A stretch of 64,000 bases of DNA from Paractinoplanes atraurantiacus (GTDB lineage Bacteria > Actinomycetota > Actinomycetes > Mycobacteriales > Micromonosporaceae), in assembly GCF_900215205.1 (NCBI RefSeq), contig NZ_OBDY01000005.1:192261-256260 (forward strand), given 5' to 3'. Below the pieces are notes generated by a model that made no database searches, was not told the origin of the DNA, and worked only from the letters and a program-made list of their open reading frames with translations. This document shows positions 17,373-26,300 of this stretch, piece by piece (position 1 is the stretch's first letter; every line of letters starts with the position of its first letter). Made by a program: the position numbers and the translations under genes.

Positions 17373-18681
17373 AAGGGATCTCCACCCGTATCAGGGTCGG
17401 CCCGCCCGGCGGGCTCGACAGCAACATGCGCCCGTCCGCGACCGCCACGCGGTCGGCCAGGCCGGTCAGCCCGGTTCCGCGCGCCGGCTCGGCCCCGCCC
17501 TGACCGTCGTCGAGAACTTCGACGATCAGGACGCCGTCCTCCGCAACTGCCGTCACGGTGGCCGTCGCGGCCCGGCTGTGCTTGAACACATTGGTGAGCG
17601 CCTCCGCAGCCACGAAGTAGACCACCGACTCGACGCCGGGCGGCGGCCGCGCGGGCAGGTCGGCACGGACCCGCACCGGTATCGGCGCCTGGTCGGCCAG
17701 CTCTTGCAGGGCGCCCGGCAGGCCGAGCTCGGTCAGGGTCTGCGGCCTGATGCCGTGTATCAGCTCGCGAAGCTCGGCCATGAGCAGCTTGGCCTGCTCA
17801 TGAGCGCCCGCCACGGCCTGACCGGCGGGCGAGTCGTCCGGCAGGTCGACGCGGGCCAGCCCGAGTTGCAGGGTCAAACTGACCAGCCGCTGCTGCGCGC
17901 CGTCGTGCAGATCGCGCTCGATGCGGCGGCGCTCGGCCTCGAACGCGTCGACGAGCCGCACCCGCGACCGCGCCACCGCGGTCAACTCGGCCCGCAGATC
18001 GGTGTCGGCGGTCGCGGAGAGCAGCAACCGCCCCACTGCCGCATGAGCGCCGGCGGTCGCCGCCAGCAGGTAGGGCACCGCGGGCAGCAGCGTGAGGCCG
18101 AACAGCGCCCACGGGAGAGCCTCGCTGACCGTCGACACCGTGCCGAGACCGAGCGAGACGGCATCGTGGCCGTCGACCAGGAACGGGCCGGCCATCGCGA
18201 CGGCGATGACGACCAGCAGGATCAGCACCGCGCCGTACCAGACCGGGACGGCGCCGACCAGCAGGATCGCGTAGCAGAGGGCACGCCAGGTGGCCGCCTC
18301 GGTGTAGCGGACCCGCAGCCACGCCAGAGGCGGCGAGGCCGGCGCCGGACGGTGACCCGACCGGGTGGGCCGGGTGTCGATCAGGCCCAGCCGCCGCCGC
18401 TCCAACGCGGCCGTGGGCAGCGCCACCAGCGGCCCGATCCCGGCGATCAGCAGGCTGCCACCCAGCAGTAAAAAGGCCAACTCGACGAGCGGAGGGTCGT
18501 GCCAGGTCACGACCCGGCGCAGCAGGATGGCCCACGGCAGGCCGAGCAGCACCATCGGCACCGCGACCACGGCCGCCACGGGACCGGTGGTCAGCAGATA
18601 GGCAACGGCTCGCCACGGCCACGCGGACGCCATGAATCGGCGGTGGGTGACCGCTTCCAGCGCGGTGTGTGGCGTCGACAT
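17314..18681 (-). CDS. Sensor histidine kinase (HisKA_3 type)
   Basis: This 455-residue membrane kinase has several hydrophobic helices in residues 15-230, in place of a classical periplasmic sensor. The dimerisation/phospho-acceptor helix [19 protein letters not shown] carries the reactive His. The ATPase domain follows, with [12 protein letters not shown] (N box) and VLDDGQGG (G1). I start it at ATG 18681 ([10 protein letters not shown]); the upstream extension is antisense to the lipoprotein gene and has no kinase features. The 3' end overlaps the response regulator by 59 bases, which is longer than usual. Confidence 0.9.
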   Translation of the reverse strand: MSTPHTALEAVTHRRFMASAWPWRAVAYLLTTGPVAAVVAVPMVLLGLPWAILLRRVVTWHDPPLVELAFLLLGGSLLIAGIGPLVALPTAALERRRLGLIDTRPTRSGHRPAPASPPLAWLRVRYTEAATWRALCYAILLVGAVPVWYGAVLILLVVIAVAMAGPFLVDGHDAVSLGLGTVSTVSEALPWALFGLTLLPAVPYLLAATAGAHAAVGRLLLSATADTDLRAELTAVARSRVRLVDAFEAERRRIERDLHDGAQQRLVSLTLQLGLARVDLPDDSPAGQAVAGAHEQAKLLMAELRELIHGIRPQTLTELGLPGALQELADQAPIPVRVRADLPARPPPGVESVVYFVAAEALTNVFKHSRAATATVTAVAEDGVLIVEVLDDGQGGAEPARGTGLTGLADRVAVADGRMLLSSPPGGPTLIRVEIPCVDRPTDPSSSRRGRRAPA

Positions 18682-18790
18682 CTGGCCCACGGTAGTTCTC
18701 GGCCGTCCGCCGCGCGGTATGGCTAGGCATACTCTTTTACGGTGCCTGGCCGTAGTGCCCGGCATGCCCGCCCGATGATCGGGTGAGCAC

Positions 18791-19516
18791 ATGCGACACA
18801 AGCCTCTGATCCCACTGCTCCTACTGGCGTTCCTCGCCGGGTGCACCGACCTGGGTGCCATCGACGAGACGAGTGAAGACCGGCACGAGTTCGCTCTGGC
18901 CGGCGAGCGACTGGTCATCGACAACGACGGCGGCGATCTGCGGCTGGTCGCCGGCACGACCGGCGCCGTCGTGGTGCAGCGGTCGTTGACCGGCAAGGCG
19001 ACCGTCGACGGCAACGCCTCCTGGTCGCTCAGCGACGACACCCTCAAGCTGCGCGTCACCTGCAGCGGCTTCGTGCCCGACTGCGGCGGCCGGCATGTCG
19101 TGGCAGTGCCGTCCGGCGTCGCCGTCACGGTGACCAGCGACTCGCCCGTCCGGGCCGTGGGCCTCAGCGCCGCGCTCACCGCGACGGTTTCCGACTCGTG
19201 GCTGCGGGTCGAGAGCCCGGCCGGCCCACTCCGGCTCGACGCGGGGCTGAACGCCGACGTCACCGACGCGCGTTCGCCCGACGTGGTGATCTCGTCCCGC
19301 GACGGCGGGGTGCATCTGGGTTTCGCCAGCCCTCCCCGCCGGGTGGAGGCCAGGGCCGGCGGGTCGGTCGACATCGTGCTGCCGGCCGGCCCGGAGACCT
19401 ATCGCGTCACCGCCGCGCCCGGCCGTCCCGCCTTGCGCAGCGACCCGGCCAGCAAACGCGCCGTCGAGGCAGCCGCGGGCGACGGCCGCACGGCTCAGGT
19501 ACGGAAGGCGCGATGA
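18791..19516 (+). CDS. Putative DUF4097-like lipoprotein
   Basis: This is a 241-residue exported lipoprotein with lipobox LLAFLAGC at about residues 11-18. The rest is a repetitive beta structure (DGGDLRLVAGTTGAVVVQRS, PAGPLRLDAGLNADVTDARS), like the beta-helical DUF4097/adhesin-type proteins. It overlaps the downstream ABC ATPase gene by ATGA and is divergent from the two-component system. It may be the extracytoplasmic accessory of the exporter or a sensor partner. Family assignment is tentative. Confidence 0.7.
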   Translation: MRHKPLIPLLLLAFLAGCTDLGAIDETSEDRHEFALAGERLVIDNDGGDLRLVAGTTGAVVVQRSLTGKATVDGNASWSLSDDTLKLRVTCSGFVPDCGGRHVVAVPSGVAVTVTSDSPVRAVGLSAALTATVSDSWLRVESPAGPLRLDAGLNADVTDARSPDVVISSRDGGVHLGFASPPRRVEARAGGSVDIVLPAGPETYRVTAAPGRPALRSDPASKRAVEAAAGDGRTAQVRKAR

Positions 19517-20394
19517 TGTTCGAACTGATCGACGTCACCAAGGTGTACCGGGGCGGAAAGCGCGCCGTCGACGGTGTGTCCATGAGCCTCGGCCCCGGTG
19601 TGCTCGGGTTGTTGGGGCCGAACGGCGCCGGCAAGTCGTCGCTGATGCGGGTGGCCGCCACGGTCACGAGGCCGACCACCGGGCGGGTTCTGTTCGAGGG
19701 CACCGACGTCGTCGCCCGGCCCGACCTGCTCCGCCGCCGCCTCGGCTATCTTCCGCAGGACTTCGGTGTCTATCCCCATCTGACCGCGCGCGAGTTCCTG
19801 TCCTACCTGGCGGCGGTCAAGGGTCTGCCGGCGCGGCCGGCCCGGGCCCGCATCGACGAGCTGCTGACGCTGATGCACCTGACCGAGGCCGCCAAGCGCC
19901 CGCTCGGCGGTTACTCCGGCGGGATGCTGCGCCGGGTGGGCATCGCACAGACCCTGCTGGCCGACCCCCGGGTGCTGATCATCGACGAGCCCACCGCCGG
20001 CCTCGACCCGGAGGAGCGCGTGCGGTTCCGCAACCTGCTCACCGAGCTCGCCGCCGACCGGCTCGTGCTGCTGTCCACCCACATCGTCTCCGACATCGAG
20101 TCGGTGGCCGAAGACATTGCGATCGTGGCGGGCGGCCGGGTTCTTCGCCGAGGGAGTCCCGGCGACCTGCTGCGCGCCGTGGCCGGCCAGGTGTGGGAGC
20201 TGGTCGTCCCGCCGTCCGCGCTCGCCGCCGTGCAGGCACGGCACACGGTCAGCCGGATGGTGCGCACGGCCGAGGGGGTGCGACTTCGGTTGCTGTCCCC
20301 AGACCCGCCTGCGCCGGATGCCGTGTCGATCCGGCCCGATCTCGAGGATGCCTACCTGGCAGTGGTCGGCGACGTCCGGCAGGTGGCCCGATGA
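19513..20394 (+). CDS. ABC transporter ATP-binding protein (exporter type)
   Basis: This 293-residue ATPase has Walker A LLGPNGAGKSS, Q-loop GYLPQDFGVYP, signature YSGGMLRRVGIAQ, Walker B VLIIDEPTAGLDPEE and switch region LLSTHIVSD. The C-terminal 70 residues form the extra regulatory domain found in drug and antibiotic exporters. Translation is coupled on both sides: ATGA overlaps link it with the lipoprotein upstream and the permease downstream. Confidence 0.94.
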   Translation: MMFELIDVTKVYRGGKRAVDGVSMSLGPGVLGLLGPNGAGKSSLMRVAATVTRPTTGRVLFEGTDVVARPDLLRRRLGYLPQDFGVYPHLTAREFLSYLAAVKGLPARPARARIDELLTLMHLTEAAKRPLGGYSGGMLRRVGIAQTLLADPRVLIIDEPTAGLDPEERVRFRNLLTELAADRLVLLSTHIVSDIESVAEDIAIVAGGRVLRRGSPGDLLRAVAGQVWELVVPPSALAAVQARHTVSRMVRTAEGVRLRLLSPDPPAPDAVSIRPDLEDAYLAVVGDVRQVAR

Positions 20395-22085
20395 GACCGG
20401 GGATGTGGGCCGCGCTGGCCGTCGCCGACTTCCGCGAGCGGGTGCGCCGCCCGGCCTATGCCATCGTTCTTCTCGCGGCCGTCGGGCTTGGCTATCTCGC
20501 CGTGCCGGCCGTCGGCGACCACTGGACGATCGTCAACGCGGGCTCCTATCGCGGCGTCTACGACAGTGCCTATGTCGGCACGGTGACCGCGCTCGCGGGA
20601 GCGCTGTGGCTCTCCGCCGGGGGCTTCTTTGTCATACGTACGGCCATCGCGCGCGACCGGCAGACCGGCGTGGGCGAGCTGCTGGCCGCCACGCCGATGC
20701 GCACCGGCGACTACCTGTTCGGCAAGTTCCTCAGCAATCTTCTCGTGCTTGCCTCGATGGCCGCCGCGCTGGCCGTGGCAGCGCTGGCGATGCAGTTGGC
20801 TCGCGGCGAGTCCCGCTCGGTCGACGTGGTCGCTCTGCTGACACCGTTCGTGCTCTGCACCCTCCCGGTGCTCGCGGTGTCCGCGGCCGCGGCCGTCGTC
20901 TTCGAGACCACGCCGGTGCTGCGTGGCGGCCTCGGCAACATCATCTGGCTCTTCGTCGCCATGGTCGCCGTCATAGCCGGGCAATCGGCGAACGCGCCCC
21001 TGGGCGGCCTGGGCTTCAACGCCTTCGCCGAGTCCCTGCGCGACGATCTGGCCGCTCAAGGCTTCAAAGTCACCGACCTGGCGCTCGGCTTGATGTACAT
21101 GGACAATCCGCCGCGTGCCGTGCCTTGGTCAGGCGTCGATTTCACGTCGGCCTTCGCCGCCCAGCGCCTGCTGCTGCTGGCCCTGGCCGCTGCCGCAGCG
21201 CTCCTGCCGGCCTTCTGGTTCGACCGCTTCGACCGAGCTCGTCGCAGCATCAGCGCCGCACGATCAGGCAAGCGAGGCGAGACCGACAGCGTTGCCGGGG
21301 CCGCTGGAGCCGCTGGAGTGGCCGGAGCGGCCACGCTCGCCGGGACCGCCGAGACACAGCCACTCGACGCGACTCGATCGCCAGGCGCGATGGCCCAGGT
21401 CCTCACGCTGACGGCCGAATCGCCTCCGGCTAGCGCAATGTCGTCCTGGTCTGGCCGGACGCCTACATCGGAGGCGCACGGGACGGCGGACCACCCGCCG
21501 CGACGGGGTTGGGGTTTCGGCCGGGTGGTGGTCGGTGAGGTGCGGATCCTCGTCGGCGGGGTCTCGCGGTGGTGGTGGCTGGGGGCGGCGGCGCTTGTGG
21601 TGGCGGGCCTTGCTCTGCCGGCCGCGGCGTCGGGGCTGCTCGCGGCGGCGTGGATCTGGCCGGTGCTGGTGTGGTCACGGCTCGGCTGCCAAGCCCGTGA
21701 GCAGGGTGCCGAGGCGCTGCTCGGAGCCTGTCCGGGGGCGGTGCTCGGCGTTCTGGCGCAGTGGCTGAGTGGTGTCGTCCTGACCGTTGCGGTGGGGGTC
21801 GGGCCGGCTCTGGCCATGGCGGTGGACGGTCGCCTGGCGGAGTGGCTTGCCGGGGCGGTGTTCGTTCCGGCGCTGGCGCTGGCCCTGGGGGTCATCGGCC
21901 GGACGCAGCGCTTCTTTCAAGCCATCTATCCGCTGCTCTGGTACCTGGTCGTCAACGATGTCGCGGGTCTCGACTACATGGGTGTCCTACCCGGGGGTCC
22001 CTCACCGGTCACGATCGCTACCGCGGCGATGCTCCTGCTGCTCTCGGCGCTCACCGCGGCTGGCGTTCGGCAGCGCCTCCGCTGA
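20391..22085 (+). CDS. ABC exporter permease, two-halved
   Basis: This 564-residue membrane protein contains two sets of about six hydrophobic helices (residues about 20-280 and 380-560). They are joined by a cytoplasmic linker rich in Ala/Gly/Ser/Thr (SVAGAAGAAGVAGAATLAG), apparently a fusion of two permease modules. The motif RDRQTGVGELLAATPMRTGD after the second helix is typical of ABC-2-like exporters. The start at 20391 overlaps the ATPase stop by ATGA. With the ATPase and lipoprotein it forms an efflux or secretion system under the adjacent two-component pair; the substrate is unknown. Confidence 0.85.
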   Translation: MRPGMWAALAVADFRERVRRPAYAIVLLAAVGLGYLAVPAVGDHWTIVNAGSYRGVYDSAYVGTVTALAGALWLSAGGFFVIRTAIARDRQTGVGELLAATPMRTGDYLFGKFLSNLLVLASMAAALAVAALAMQLARGESRSVDVVALLTPFVLCTLPVLAVSAAAAVVFETTPVLRGGLGNIIWLFVAMVAVIAGQSANAPLGGLGFNAFAESLRDDLAAQGFKVTDLALGLMYMDNPPRAVPWSGVDFTSAFAAQRLLLLALAAAAALLPAFWFDRFDRARRSISAARSGKRGETDSVAGAAGAAGVAGAATLAGTAETQPLDATRSPGAMAQVLTLTAESPPASAMSSWSGRTPTSEAHGTADHPPRRGWGFGRVVVGEVRILVGGVSRWWWLGAAALVVAGLALPAAASGLLAAAWIWPVLVWSRLGCQAREQGAEALLGACPGAVLGVLAQWLSGVVLTVAVGVGPALAMAVDGRLAEWLAGAVFVPALALALGVIGRTQRFFQAIYPLLWYLVVNDVAGLDYMGVLPGGPSPVTIATAAMLLLLSALTAAGVRQRLR

Positions 22086-22102
22086 ACGGCATGGTCCATC
22101 GA

Positions 22103-22130
22103 TTGACAGGAATGCTGTGATCGTTAACAT
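22103..22130 (+). promoter_or_regulatory. Candidate promoter of the GH43 gene
   Basis: TTGACA at 22103-22108 and TAACAT at 22125-22130 are separated by 16 bases. A GTTAAC palindrome overlaps the -10 element and could be an operator. The leader to the start codon would be about 145 bases. Confidence 0.45.
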
Positions 22131-22225
22131 TCTCGATACGCGCTCGCCACGTAGATCTTACGCCTGTCGATGTTAGGTAACCGATCTTCCAGTTCAGAGC
22201 ATCGAACTTTCATGGATCTAAGTAA

Positions 22226-22237
22226 GTGAACGTTCAC
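22226..22237. promoter_or_regulatory. LacI-type palindromic operator candidate
   Basis: GTGAACGTTCAC is a perfect 12-base palindrome in the leader of the secreted GH43 gene. Its form (even palindrome with central CG) matches LacI-family operators that control sugar-degrading genes in actinobacteria. No LacI gene lies nearby, so the regulator would act in trans. Confidence 0.5.
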
Positions 22238-22281
22238 AGCGAGTGCGGACGCTGTCCTCCTCCGAGAAAGGCGAAACCCCC

Positions 22282-23673
22282 GTGAGCCTGACCCGCAGAG
22301 ACTTCACCCGGCTGGCGGCCATGAGTGCGCTGACCGCCGCCACCAGCGGTGCCACGGTGCTCGGTGCGCCGTCGGCGGCGCTGGCCGCCAACACGGCGTA
22401 CGTGTTCGCGTACTTCACCGAGACGCCCAACCAGAGCGGCGCCAACTACGGGCTGCATCTGGCGGTCAGCACCGACGGGCTGAACTGGCGGCCGCTGAAC
22501 CAGAACAACCCGGTGGTGACACCGACCGCCGGCACCCTCGGGCTGCGTGACCCGTTCGTTCTGCGCAAGCAGGACGGCACCTTCGTCGTGCTGGCCACCG
22601 ATCTCAACGGCACCGACTTCGGCCAGAACAACCAGTATCTGCACGTCTGGGACTCGGTCGACCTGCGAAGCTTCACCGGCTACCGCCGGGTCCGGATGCA
22701 CGGGCTGGCCACGCACACCTGGGCGCCCACGGCGTTCTGGGTGGCGTCCCGCAACCAGTACGCGATCGTCTACTCGGCGAACAACGGCACCGACGTGTTC
22801 ATGGTCAACTACACGTCGGACTTCCGGACGGTCAGCGCCAACGAGGTCTACTTCAGCCCGGGCTTCGGCGTGCTCGACGGTGATGTCGTGGTCGACGGGT
22901 CCACGTTCTACCTCTACTTCAAAAACCTCTCCAACGGCCTGGTCTACGGGGCCCGGTCGTCGACCGGAGCCGCCAACAGCTACACCACGTACACGAGCGG
23001 GCTGCGGCAGGGCAGCCAGATGGAGGCACCGCTACTGATCAAGAACAACAGCGGCAATGAGTGGCGGCTGTGGGGCGACTCGTTCAGCCCGGTCAACAAC
23101 GACTACTACGCGTGGACGACGTCCAACGTCGGGGCGAATTCGTGGACGGCGCTGAACCAGCGCGACTTCACGCCGCCGCTCAACGCCAAGCACGGTTCCA
23201 TCGTCGGCATCACCGGGGCCGAGTACGACGGGCTGGTCACTCGCTGGGGATTGCCCAACTGGGTGCGGCTGAAGTCGTACAACCTGCCCGACCGGTACGT
23301 CCGGCACGCCGACAACATCGGGCGGATCGACCCGTACCCGTTCGACCCGTACCAGGACCAGCTGTGGCGGATGGTCGCCGGGCTGGCCGACAGTGCCGGT
23401 GTGTCCTTCGAGTCGGTCAACTATCCGGGCCGCTACCTGCGGCACAGCAACTACGCGGTGCGGCTCGACGCCAACGACGGCACCGCGACGTTCCGGGCCG
23501 ACGCCACGTTCACCCGGGTCGCGGGCCTCGGCAACTCGGCGTGGTCGTCGTTCCGGTCCTACAACTTCCCGGACCGCTACCTGCGCCACTTCAACTACCT
23601 GCTCCGCATCGACCCGCTCAGCTCCAGCTCGAGCACGACCGACAGGGAGGACGCCACCTTCCGCGTCTCCTGA
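22282..23673 (+). CDS. Secreted GH43-like glycosidase with AbfB arabinose-binding domain
   Basis: This 463-residue exported enzyme starts with a Tat signal peptide: twin arginines in LTRRDFTRLA, a hydrophobic helix and cleavage near ALAA. Residues about 40-320 form a five-bladed propeller of the GH43 type (TPTAGTLGLRDPFVLRKQDG, THTWAPTAFW, QGSQMEAPLLI). Residues 330-463 form an AbfB/CBM42 domain with repeated YLRHxNYxxRxD blades (DRYVRHADNIGRID, RYLRHSNYAVRLD, RYLRHFNYLLRID). It is expected to attack arabinose-containing plant polysaccharides outside the cell. The GTG at 22282 follows GAAAGG. The gene is monocistronic with its own promoter and terminator. Confidence 0.88.
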   Translation: MSLTRRDFTRLAAMSALTAATSGATVLGAPSAALAANTAYVFAYFTETPNQSGANYGLHLAVSTDGLNWRPLNQNNPVVTPTAGTLGLRDPFVLRKQDGTFVVLATDLNGTDFGQNNQYLHVWDSVDLRSFTGYRRVRMHGLATHTWAPTAFWVASRNQYAIVYSANNGTDVFMVNYTSDFRTVSANEVYFSPGFGVLDGDVVVDGSTFYLYFKNLSNGLVYGARSSTGAANSYTTYTSGLRQGSQMEAPLLIKNNSGNEWRLWGDSFSPVNNDYYAWTTSNVGANSWTALNQRDFTPPLNAKHGSIVGITGAEYDGLVTRWGLPNWVRLKSYNLPDRYVRHADNIGRIDPYPFDPYQDQLWRMVAGLADSAGVSFESVNYPGRYLRHSNYAVRLDANDGTATFRADATFTRVAGLGNSAWSSFRSYNFPDRYLRHFNYLLRIDPLSSSSSTTDREDATFRVS

Positions 23674-23679
23674 GCGGCG

Positions 23680-23706
23680 CCGGGAGCGCTCGGCGAGCGC
23701 TCCCGG
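23680..23706. terminator. Hairpin terminator between convergent genes
   Basis: A perfect 11-bp stem (CCGGGAGCGCT at 23680-23690 with AGCGCTCCCGG at 23696-23706) and a five-base loop lie between the ends of the GH43 gene and the maleylpyruvate isomerase-like gene. It probably stops transcription from both sides. Confidence 0.85.
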
Positions 23707-23712
23707 CCGGCA

Positions 23713-24501
23713 TCAGAAACCGGGGAAGATCGCGCGCAGGTTGTCGAGGGTGACGTTGCCCGTCACCTTCACGTCGGAGGGAGTGTGCGGTGGGGTCAGT
23801 CGGCCTGCGAGCAGGCGCAGCGCCGCCTCGAGCGGGCCCTCGAAGGTCGCCGTCGCGGCGGCGGCCTCCGTCGTGAAGTGGGCGCCCTCGTTCAGGACGA
23901 TGCGGTACGGGGTCCGGGCGATCTCCACGACGGCCGGCTCGTTTACCTGGTCGGTCTTGGCGATGAAGCCCAGGAAGAAGCTGAGGCCGCCGGCCAGGTG
24001 CTCGGCCAGCAGCTCGGCCGGGACGGCGGCCAAGGGCGCGGCTGGGTCGGCGGCTACGCGGACGTCCCAGCCATGGTGGACGACCTCGCTCAGGCGCATG
24101 CCGGCGAACGAGGCCAGAGGGATGGCCTGTGGGAGGAAGCCCGGGTTGACCGTGAGCTGCTCGTGCTGCTCGGGGGTCAGGGCCTCGAAAGCCGCCACCA
24201 GCTTGGCGTCCGACTCGATCGAGGCCGTTGCCTGCGCCTCGGGGGTGAGGGCGTTCCAGCGGTCCCACACGCTCTGGTTGAAGCCGGGGCCCGGGGCCTC
24301 GGCCTCGCCGGTGGCGCCGCGCAGGACGGCCAGGTTGATCTCGGCGCCGCTGCCCACGTGCGACAGCACCTGCGCGACGGTCCAGTCCGAGGCGCCGGAC
24401 GGGCCCTCGATCTGCGCGGGCGAGAAAGCGGCGACGGCCGCGGCCAGGTCGTCGTGCTCGGAACGGAGGGCCGCGATGGTGCGGGCAGCAAACGAAGTCA
24501 T
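23713..24501 (-). CDS. Maleylpyruvate isomerase N-terminal (mycothiol/DinB-like) family protein
   Basis: This is a 262-residue cytoplasmic protein. The N-terminal four-helix DinB-like domain spans about residues 5-160, with candidate metal ligands in QVLSHVGSG and EVVHHGWDV. The C-terminal part (about 175-262) resembles the SCP2-like second domain of these proteins (GAHFTTEAAAATATFEGPLE). Family members bind mycothiol and act in isomerisation or detoxification. It converges with GH43 and lies downstream of the lectin gene on the same strand, from which it is nine bases away. The substrate is unknown. Confidence 0.85.
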   Translation of the reverse strand: MTSFAARTIAALRSEHDDLAAAVAAFSPAQIEGPSGASDWTVAQVLSHVGSGAEINLAVLRGATGEAEAPGPGFNQSVWDRWNALTPEAQATASIESDAKLVAAFEALTPEQHEQLTVNPGFLPQAIPLASFAGMRLSEVVHHGWDVRVAADPAAPLAAVPAELLAEHLAGGLSFFLGFIAKTDQVNEPAVVEIARTPYRIVLNEGAHFTTEAAAATATFEGPLEAALRLLAGRLTPPHTPSDVKVTGNVTLDNLRAIFPGF

Positions 24502-24510
24502 GACCGAAGC

Positions 24511-25170
24511 CTAGATCGGTGATCGGAAAAGGATGCGGGGGCCGAGAGCGATGACCATCCGGCCGTCGGCGCGCAGGACGAGGACGGCGCCGGGGTTGCC
24601 GGCTGTGCCGCTGCTCCAGGCCGTGCCGCCGGTGGCGTCGTACAGGACCAGGTGGCCGTCGTTCTGCATGACCAGCTTGACGCCGGTCGTCGTGCCGGTC
24701 CGCCAGACGACCCGGCCCTGGTCGCGCAGCACGAGATCGCCGCCGGTGGTCACGGTGAGCGCCAGGCGGTTGGTGGACCAGCTCTGGCCGGTGGTGATCG
24801 CGCTGGTGCTGGCGATGGTCCGCTCGGTCCAGACGGGAGACGCGGGCGGTCGCGAGGTGGGCGGGGCCGACGACGGCGATGTGGGCGAGACGGGCGAGGG
24901 GGAGTTCGGTGGCCGCGAGGTGGGTGACGGGGACAAAGGGGGTGGCGCAGAAGGCGTGGCGGAGGAAGAGGGCGCCGGGGCCACGGAGACCGGGACGGCC
25001 GGGTCGGCCAGCCCGTCGATCGCGGGCGGGGCGGGCCGGGCGCCGGCCGGTGGGCGATCGTCGTCGCGGCCGAGCCGGAAACCCACGTAGACCGCCGCGG
25101 CGATGCTGAGCACGATGGCAGTCACCAACAGGATCACCGGCCAGTCCGGGTTCGAGCGTCGGCGAACCAT
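24511..25170 (-). CDS. Membrane-anchored B-type (bulb) lectin domain protein
   Basis: This 219-residue protein starts with a basic stretch and one membrane helix at residues 11-31 (VILLVTAIVLSIAAAVYVGF). A Pro/Ser/Thr-rich wall-spanning linker (about 40-110) follows, then a bulb-type lectin domain at about 112-219. The mannose-binding motif QxDxNxVxY appears as QNDGHLVLY, with two weaker copies (LRDQGRVVW and LRADGRMVI), so binding capacity may be reduced. The ATG at 25170 has an AAAGGAT ribosome site. The protein should display a sugar-binding module at the cell surface. It is divergent from the RsbA-like gene. Confidence 0.82.
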   Translation of the reverse strand: MVRRRSNPDWPVILLVTAIVLSIAAAVYVGFRLGRDDDRPPAGARPAPPAIDGLADPAVPVSVAPAPSSSATPSAPPPLSPSPTSRPPNSPSPVSPTSPSSAPPTSRPPASPVWTERTIASTSAITTGQSWSTNRLALTVTTGGDLVLRDQGRVVWRTGTTTGVKLVMQNDGHLVLYDATGGTAWSSGTAGNPGAVLVLRADGRMVIALGPRILFRSPI

Positions 25171-25340
25171 GAGATCCTTTCGCTTCTGGGCGCTGAGGAG
25201 CGTACGTCGCGGGGCGGCACAGCCACTCGGCCGTTCGGATGATGCCTTTCGTGTGACTCCGTTGCGTGGGCGGCGAGCATCGGGCAGCGTGGCCGCATGG
25301 ACGCCGCCGACAGGGCGGCACAACCATCGGACGAAACCAC

Positions 25341-26300
25341 ATGAGATCGGGCGCAGCCGCAGGACACCAGGGCTGTTTTCACGAGGCCGCCTTTTACGAC
25401 TCCGATCAGGCCTTCCTGGACGCCGTCGTCCCGTTCCTCGCCGGCGGGCTCGAAGCCGGCGAGCCGGTCGTCGCCGCGTTCACCCGCCACCACCAGGCGC
25501 TGGTCACGGAGGCCCTCGGCACACGGGAAGGGATCAAATACATAGACGCCGGCCTTCAGTACGCACGGCCGGCGTCGGCCATCGACCGTTATCGGCGGAT
25601 GCTTCGGGAGTACGGGAACACCTGCCCCGCCCAGGTGCGCCTCGCCGGCGAGGTGCCGCACCCCGGCACCGGGGTGCCCTGGGAGTGGTGGGCCCGCTAC
25701 GAGGCGGCCGTCAACCGGGCGTTCGGCAGTCTCCCGGTGTGGGGTCTGTGCCCGTACGACACCCGCACCCTGCCGGCCGAAGTGCTGGACGATGTGCGCA
25801 GCACGCATCCGTTCATCGCCGACGGCACCACGCATGAAGTGAATCCCGGCTTCGTCAATCCTGAAACGTTTCTGGCCGGTCGCCGGTCGGCCTGGCGCGA
25901 CTCGATGGAAGACGGCCCGCCGGTGGCGACCTTCCGCGATCCGTTTCCGGCGCAGGTGCGCACCGCGATCACCCGGGCCGGCCGGGAGACAGAGCTGCCG
26001 GAGAACGACGTCCGCGGGCTCGTGCTCGGCGCGTCGGAAGCCGTGTCCAACGCGCTCCTGCACGGGACACCGCCGGTGACGGTCCGGCTCTGGAGCTCAC
26101 CGCAACGGATGGTCGCCGCCGTCACCGACGCGGGCGAAGGCCCGGACACGCCCTTCGCCGGCCTCTTCCCCACCTCGGCCGAGGCGGCCCGCGGCGGACT
26201 GGGCCTGTGGCTGGCCTTCCAGACGTGCAGCTTCGTCACCTTCGGCCACGGCCCGGACGGCTTCACGATCCGCCTCGTCGCCGGCCGGGCCGAGCCGTGA
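25341..26300 (+). CDS. RsbA-like anti-sigma regulatory protein (MEDS plus HATPase)
   Basis: This 319-residue cytoplasmic sensor-kinase has an N-terminal MEDS domain at about residues 15-175 (CFHEAAFYDSDQAFLDAVVP, LPVWGLCPYDTRTLP). A GHKL ATPase follows at about 210-315, with N box GASEAVSNALLHG and G boxes VTDAGEG and GGLGLWLAF. Proteins with this layout control partner-switching sigma factors in actinobacteria, presumably by phosphorylating or binding an anti-anti-sigma factor. The ATG at 25341 begins at the MEDS domain. Its stop overlaps a short STAS-like reading frame by GTGA. Confidence 0.88.
   Translation: MRSGAAAGHQGCFHEAAFYDSDQAFLDAVVPFLAGGLEAGEPVVAAFTRHHQALVTEALGTREGIKYIDAGLQYARPASAIDRYRRMLREYGNTCPAQVRLAGEVPHPGTGVPWEWWARYEAAVNRAFGSLPVWGLCPYDTRTLPAEVLDDVRSTHPFIADGTTHEVNPGFVNPETFLAGRRSAWRDSMEDGPPVATFRDPFPAQVRTAITRAGRETELPENDVRGLVLGASEAVSNALLHGTPPVTVRLWSSPQRMVAAVTDAGEGPDTPFAGLFPTSAEAARGGLGLWLAFQTCSFVTFGHGPDGFTIRLVAGRAEP

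Noticed and set aside
23680..23706. CebR-like half sites GGGAGCGCT and AGCGCTCCC
   Set aside because: They form a perfect hairpin between two convergent gene ends with no start codon nearby, so a terminator explains them better than an operator.
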